64,000 nucleotides of DNA from positions 372,001-436,000 of the forward strand of contig JAJIRX010000667.1 of the NCBI GenBank assembly GCA_023853785.1. Reading direction: 5' to 3'. Made by a program: the position numbers and the translations under genes. Each line of letters starts with the position of its first letter. Within the stretch, counting starts at the first letter, position 1. This stretch comes from Psilocybe azurescens (Eukaryota; Basidiomycota; Agaricomycetes; Agaricales; Agrocybaceae). The notes below the pieces were generated by a model. The model had not been told where the DNA came from. It was given only the letters and a program-made list of their open reading frames with translations, and made no database searches. Shown here piece by piece: positions 59,401 to 64,000 of this stretch.

Positions 59401-60209
59401 CCTCAGCATGCACCAAACCAGCATTCTGGTCACATGGCTCCACCCATGCCACCACCTATGCCACCCCCGTCATACGAAGACTCGGCAGCGCAGCAAGACC
59501 CAGCGCAACAACACCGCTATGTCTACGCTTATTCTCCATATGGTTATGCCCCTCAAGTGTGTAATTTTATGCTTGGAAACAGGGTTTCCTACGATTGATT
59601 TTTACATACTGATCCTGCTTTTCTTTTTGTCTATTCAGCACATGATGCCTGGAATGGCTCCTCCTGGCCCACCAGGTGCATATATGCCAGGGCCTTATAT
59701 GCAGCCCATGCCTTACCCTCCTGGGATGCCACCTCCGAATGGTGTGTTTTGTTCGTTGTTTCATTCTTCATTGGCTGTTCGCTGCTAACTTTCATCATCT
59801 TTTCCTATCAACAGCCATGTATTCCCCTGCTATGGGCCAAATGCCACGTATGTATCTAATTCTTCCTTGTATTTATTCGTCGCGGAAGTTATAGGCGTGC
59901 TGATAACTGGAGCAGCACCTAAGCGTACATGCAACCACCGCCACCGGGCGCATACCCACCTCCGCCCAACGGAGCTGGGCCACGGCCTTCGATGCCGCCG
60001 ACGCCCATTCCCTCGCATGCTCATCCATATTACCATCAGAGCCCTCAACGTATGCTCCATTGGATTATTGCGATGTTGTCCAAGAACTCTGACCACTACT
60101 TTTCATAGTGCAACACGCGTACCCGATGATGATGCCCCCACCCAATCTGCCTCCCCATGGCTACGAGGGTGGCCCCGCTCCACCAGTTCCAATGGGAGGG
60201 CACGCTTAA
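56447..60209 (+). CDS. PBP1: Ataxin-2 / Pbp1 homologue (Lsm - LsmAD - PAM2)
   Basis: RNA-associated protein that binds poly(A)-binding protein and works in stress granules, mRNA stability and TORC1 control. Start MATTARQTKGSRKGAPEP. After a Pro/Gln-rich segment comes the Lsm-like domain: RVLQSLSGLT, GTTITLVTKTAQRFEGVITS and TNGVTLKDVKDV. The LsmAD domain follows: SFRTDTDISQKKLPTGRLER, WDQFSANEQLFGVKASFDED, LYTTKLDRSAPDFKERERKA and IANEIIG, plus YGAVVRGQNAYVPPGARGKG. A long Ala/Ser/Pro region holds a PAM2 motif, RLNVNASSFRPN, the expected PABP-binding peptide, then NPKANAFNP. The C-terminus is Pro/Met-rich (PPMPPPMPPP; PGMAPPGPPGAYMPGPYMQP), ending APPVPMGGHA-stop. About 950 residues and about 12 introns. 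I see no frame break. Convergent with BUB1. Confidence 0.93.
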
Positions 60210-60689
60210 GCTCGCATACTAGGAGCAGGATTCAGCACGATCTGCGGGGGCGGTGGCGAATGAAGTTGGATGGATTGGTGACTATCAATTGGCAGCAGCT
60301 ATTGGGCTTTTTTCTCCTTCGTGGCCACTATGGAGAGGGGCTTTTCCGTGTTTTTCTTTTCTTTTCTTTCTTTCCTCTGTTGTCATTGTCATTGTTTGCG
60401 TATCTCTCGTCGTTGTTTTGGATCCACACCACCACTTCTCTTTCCTCATCCTTGTAGCTAGCTCTCGTTCTCTATTGTTGTCACGTTGCCATCGGGGGAT
60501 CTGGAATGATACATTCAGTACAGATGGGTTTGTATTAGCTCCTATTATATGATGATAACGACACGAATGAAGAAAGAGAGGTAATGAGGCATGAGTACTG
60601 TATCTCGTGTTACAAGAGGGGGAAAAAAGTAAAGTAAAAAAGTAGAATATATATAGAGGAAATTTTGACGGATGGATTAAGTGGCAAGA
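60210..60689. other. Convergent 3' intergenic region of PBP1 and BUB1
   Basis: 480 bp between stop codons on opposite strands; T-rich just after PBP1 (60340-60440), otherwise featureless. Confidence 0.5.
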
Positions 60690-63600
60690 TCACATCTTGT
60701 AACATGACAACTCTACTTTCTTCAAGAGGCCCTTGAGTGTGTTGCTGGTCCTGTTGCAATTTGACTGAAGCCATTGCTCCATCTCCTTGCGCAGCTGGCC
60801 CATAGCGTCGCAGACGGGCAGTTCGCCATCTGGTCGCACTAAACATGGATTCAGCAGAACATCAAATAATCTGCTCCATAAATCCGACTGCCAGTATCGT
60901 TTGAAAGGCGTTACAATCTTGTATCTCGACAAGCCGTCCTCATCCATGTATGCCACCACCGAATTGGCCTGGATGTACTTCCCGAAGAGCATACAATAAA
61001 TGATGCCAGCTAGACCGAAATAGTCTGTCTGGTATGTCCAAGGTCTGTTCTCCCGGACCTCGAAGCAATCGCGGTCGTCTGTCGCCCAGTCCGCAATGAA
61101 CTGTTGGCCGGGAGGGAAGAGGCGCATATCGATGGTGCGCCCGAAATCGATTACCTTTAGGCCCTTGTGGCTCCATCCTCCATCCCCGGAAGGCTGGTAC
61201 GTGCCCGACCATGCAGCCGCGCCTCCCGGTACTTCCTCTAGCCGCAGAAGGCAGTTGTCGATCTTCAAGTCCCCGTGGATGAAGCCCGTGTTGTGCATGA
61301 CTTCGAGAAGACGGAGCAGCTCTATAGCGAAGAAGACTACGAGCAACTCGTCGAGGCATGCGCCGGCTTGTGCTATGCCGGCGGAAGCGGCGTTGTTGAC
61401 GATATTTAGCAGCATGCCTTGTGGACAGAGGTCCAGCACGAGGTGACTCTCGTCACTGTAGGCGTATAACGCATGCGGAAGCACGACGGATCTGCGCAAG
61501 GAAGGTGGCAAGGCAGAGTGCAGGCGTCGAAGGACGTGGTATTCCCAGATGTTCCGGGGTTTAACTACCTTAAGAGCAACCATCGACGATACTTCCTCTT
61601 CCTCTTCCTCCTCCTCATCTTCATCGTCCTCTTCGTCATCTCCATCTTTCACTGTACGCACACCCTTGTCTCTAGCCTTGAACACACACCCAAAGCCACC
61701 TTCTCCGAGTTTTTCAGTGACCATGAATTGATGGCCCTGAAGAGTCAGGGAGAATGATCCGGAGTCCAGGACTCCTGCATTACTGCTCGAGCTAGTCTTT
61801 CTACTTTTCTTAGCAAATTTCTGCAGCTCTGCGAGCATGTTTGATTGCTGTGTTCGAAGATCGTAGAAATGAGGGTCCGCAGGTATTCGGGTTATCAACG
61901 AAGAGATGATGGCGGGATCGAAAGGGTTGCAAGGATTACTGGGTCGAAATTTAGAGCTTAGGGTAAGCGTGTCGAGAAGGCTGAGAGTTCCCGCTCTCTC
62001 TTCAATGATCACGACTTCAGGATCACCTTGGAATGCGGGTTGTTCGACGGACAAACGCAGAGGTTCGAGTTCGTGATTTTCCTCTTCCTCTTCCTCGTCG
62101 CTTTCTCGCAGCTCTTCAGCTAGAAGCGCCGCCGCCCGTGCAGCTTGATATTCAGCCCGTTGACCACCATCGCCGTGACTAGTCTGCCTTTCGCTTGGTG
62201 TTCCCCCTCTTGTACTTGAAGTAAATTCAAATGTTCGTTCTGTGATCGGGGTCATCACATTGAACTGGCCAAACCGCCCACCCAGGGGAACATCCTGGTA
62301 CGAATCCCCTTCTTCATATTCCTCTGGTAGATGCTCTGCCGCCAGCGGCACGTACTCTTCGATATGAGAATCCTCTTCTTCCTCATAGTACTGATCGCCA
62401 TCCTCTTGCTCCAAATTATGATGCCGCTCCAGTTCAGGTTCTTCTACGGGCTCCGAGTCTTCATCATCATCTTCAATCTCCACAACAGGGCGAGACGATG
62501 AAGGGTGAGCATTCTCCGTTGTTCGGCTGGGTTGTAGCACACGGTGAGGCTCAGACTTTGGGGATGGCTCTACAAAAGGCGTGAAAGCCGGCGTGACATC
62601 TTTGAACGGTGTAAAAGCAGGGGGTTTAGCGTCGGAAAATGGTTTGAATGCTGCACTGGGTGTTTTGGGAGCTGGCATGTGTGCATTATCCCCCTGCTCT
62701 GGAGGCCGGCTGAAGACCTTGAAAGGCGCTCGTGCATTCTCGTCTTTGAATGGTGTGAATGCGGATGGCCGTACGCCATCAGCCTGGGGCGATAATACAT
62801 CGTGGTGAGATTTAGCTCGTTCATGTGTCGGGGCAGCCTTGGTCTTTGGTGTTGGTTTACCGTGATCGTCGGTAAACACATCCCTAAGCGGAGCTAACGG
62901 TACAGCCTTGCTTGCAGGTGTGAACACTCTGGCATATACAGGACCAGCACTCTTCTCTTCTGCATCCACAGCATCGCTTTCTGAAGGATCTGCCGCAAAT
63001 CGAAGACTGGAAGGAGGGGCGGTGTCCTTCACAGTGAGAACTGCTCTTGGGGTCATGAAAGGGGTTTTCTGTTGATCTGCATCCACAAATGGTGTGAACT
63101 ACGTTTTGATTAGAAGGGCATTAGTATAAGAAATTTAGGCAGACAAACCTTAGCACCCGGTGTACGACTCTGATTCGGCTGTGCATTTTCATCTGTAAAT
63201 GGCCTGAAGGCTAACGAAAATGATCAGGATGCCTATTCTGCCATACAAAACATGTTACTTACCAGGAGTGGGGGTTTTTGCAGTCTGTCGATCCGCATTC
63301 TCGTTTTCTCTTGAGAACGTCATTCGCGGTGGTACGACTGGAGTTATTGGCTCGACCTTTTGAGAGGCGCGTGTTTACTTCCTGGAATGACGAGCTTTGT
63401 AGTTTTGTCTGGGGAATTATACATTCCAAAGACATCAGCCAAAGCCTCCTTCGTATTAATGGTAACCGTAGGTTCTGCGCCACCATGATGCTTCGACGCC
63501 CTCCAGATTTGAGTCGTGATGACTTTTGGCCATCATCGTTGAAATCGACCATTGCCAGAGAGGATGAGGATGAAGAAGTCGAGGACGAGAATCTGGATAT

Positions 63601-64000
63601 TTCAGAAGGAGGTGGAGGGCCCCATTTTTTCCCAAGGAGACCCATTGAGCGAGCTCTTGCTTCTTGTATACTGTATTCGACACCTTCTTCTGTGAAAAGC
63701 AAGGACATGTTGAATCTCAGCTTTTCCGGGCGTTTACCAGGAGCAGGAGGAGCCAACATGAGGGCATAGCGTGCTGCTGCTGTTGAATTAAAAGATCCGG
63801 TGTATATCGGCGTCGTTGATGATGCGGAGGAAGGACTAGACTTTGCATGACTTTTTGCCATATTGCTTATCGTCTTAGCAGATGGTGCAGTCGACGAAGA
63901 GGGTGGACTCATTGAAGGAGATGCACTTGATGATGATGGTCCTCTACTTTGGAATTCCCGATATCTCGTCTTCAGTCTTTCCACCGGCCTCGCAGATTTT
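60690..64000 (-). CDS. BUB1: Spindle-assembly checkpoint kinase BUB1 (5' end outside the window)
   Basis: Kinetochore protein kinase that holds cells in mitosis until chromosomes attach. The first third, with the TPR domain, lies beyond the right edge. The visible part begins RLKTRYREFQSRG, then MSLLFTEEGVEYSIQEARAR, a GLEBS motif for Bub3 binding, followed by LGKKWGPPPPSE. A disordered acidic region carries six FxPF motifs. The C-terminal kinase shows KLGEGGFGCVFKA (P-loop), MVALKVVKP (catalytic Lys), FIHGDLKIDNCLL (catalytic loop, HGD for HRD as usual in Bub1) and VIDFGRTIDM (DFG). An insert of about 20 mostly acidic residues sits between the P-loop and the catalytic Lys. The last exon ends ELSCYKM-stop. 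Two bases are missing at 63358-63361 (A run on minus strand) and at 63480-63481 (G run on minus strand), judged by the frame of TINTKEALADVFGMYN and KVEPITPVVPPR. No KEN box is visible in this part, so fusion with Mad3 cannot be judged. Confidence 0.9.

Noticed and set aside
1..64000. CRISPR arrays, operons, ribosome-binding sites
   Set aside because: The gene structure with spliceosomal introns shows a eukaryotic nuclear genome. No regularly spaced direct repeats were seen.

Overview
This window is nuclear DNA from a filamentous basidiomycete, most likely an Agaricomycete mushroom-type fungus. The reasons are gene-dense DNA with very many short (about 50-70 nt) GT-AG introns, a fatty acid synthase in which the usual beta and alpha subunits are one continuous gene, and protein families (DUF4419, a multi-membrane-pass family, F-box/LRR-type proteins) common in that group. 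I cannot name the species. There are no plasmid, phage or CRISPR features, and I found no rRNA or tRNA gene.

Layout: 1-3.9 kb has no recognisable gene. Then comes a head-to-head pair with 151 bp between starts: VTC4 (vacuolar polyphosphate polymerase, minus, 3.9-7.9 kb) and GTR2/RagC (Rag GTPase of TORC1 signalling, plus, 8.0-10.2 kb). From 10.2 to 14.2 kb the DNA is gene-poor, with a degenerate direct repeat, a weak F-box-like candidate and a MITE-like inverted-repeat element. Then follow a DUF4419 gene (14.2-15.8), the WD40 ribosome-biogenesis factor PWP1 (16.3-18.3), ERG11/CYP51 (minus, 18.6-20.7) and, diverging from it, the giant single-chain fatty acid synthase (22.2-35.2). The DEAD-box mRNA-export helicase DBP5 (minus, 35.5-37.5) and an NMNAT/POF1-like gene (plus, 37.8-38.8) form a second divergent pair. 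An APC amino-acid permease (40.0-43.3), a J-domain co-chaperone (45.3-46.8), a multi-TM protein (minus, 47.1-48.8), a GMC oxidoreductase (49.6-52.3), an F-box/LRR-like gene (minus, 52.6-53.9) and a small glycine-zipper-like protein (minus, 54.4-54.9) follow. The window closes with the ataxin-2 homologue PBP1 (56.4-60.2) and the 3' part of the spindle-checkpoint kinase BUB1 (minus, 60.7 to the right edge).

Functional links: VTC4 and GTR2 both act at the vacuolar membrane in nutrient and phosphate sensing, and share a very short promoter. ERG11 and FAS, key sterol and fatty-acid genes, diverge from one 1.5 kb intergenic region that carries a perfect palindromic E-box 144 bp before the FAS start. 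The other genes are ordinary housekeeping or accessory genes.

The most striking sequence-wide signal is that otherwise well-conserved essential genes (VTC4, PWP1, ERG11, FAS, PBP1's neighbour BUB1 and others) are interrupted by about 20 single-base reading-frame shifts, nearly all in short homopolymers. This is best explained as assembly or sequencing error, and it explains why the open reading frames appear broken. Other points worth checking are two micro-exons (5 nt and 9 nt), a GC-AG intron, and a large Ser/Pro-rich insertion in GTR2.
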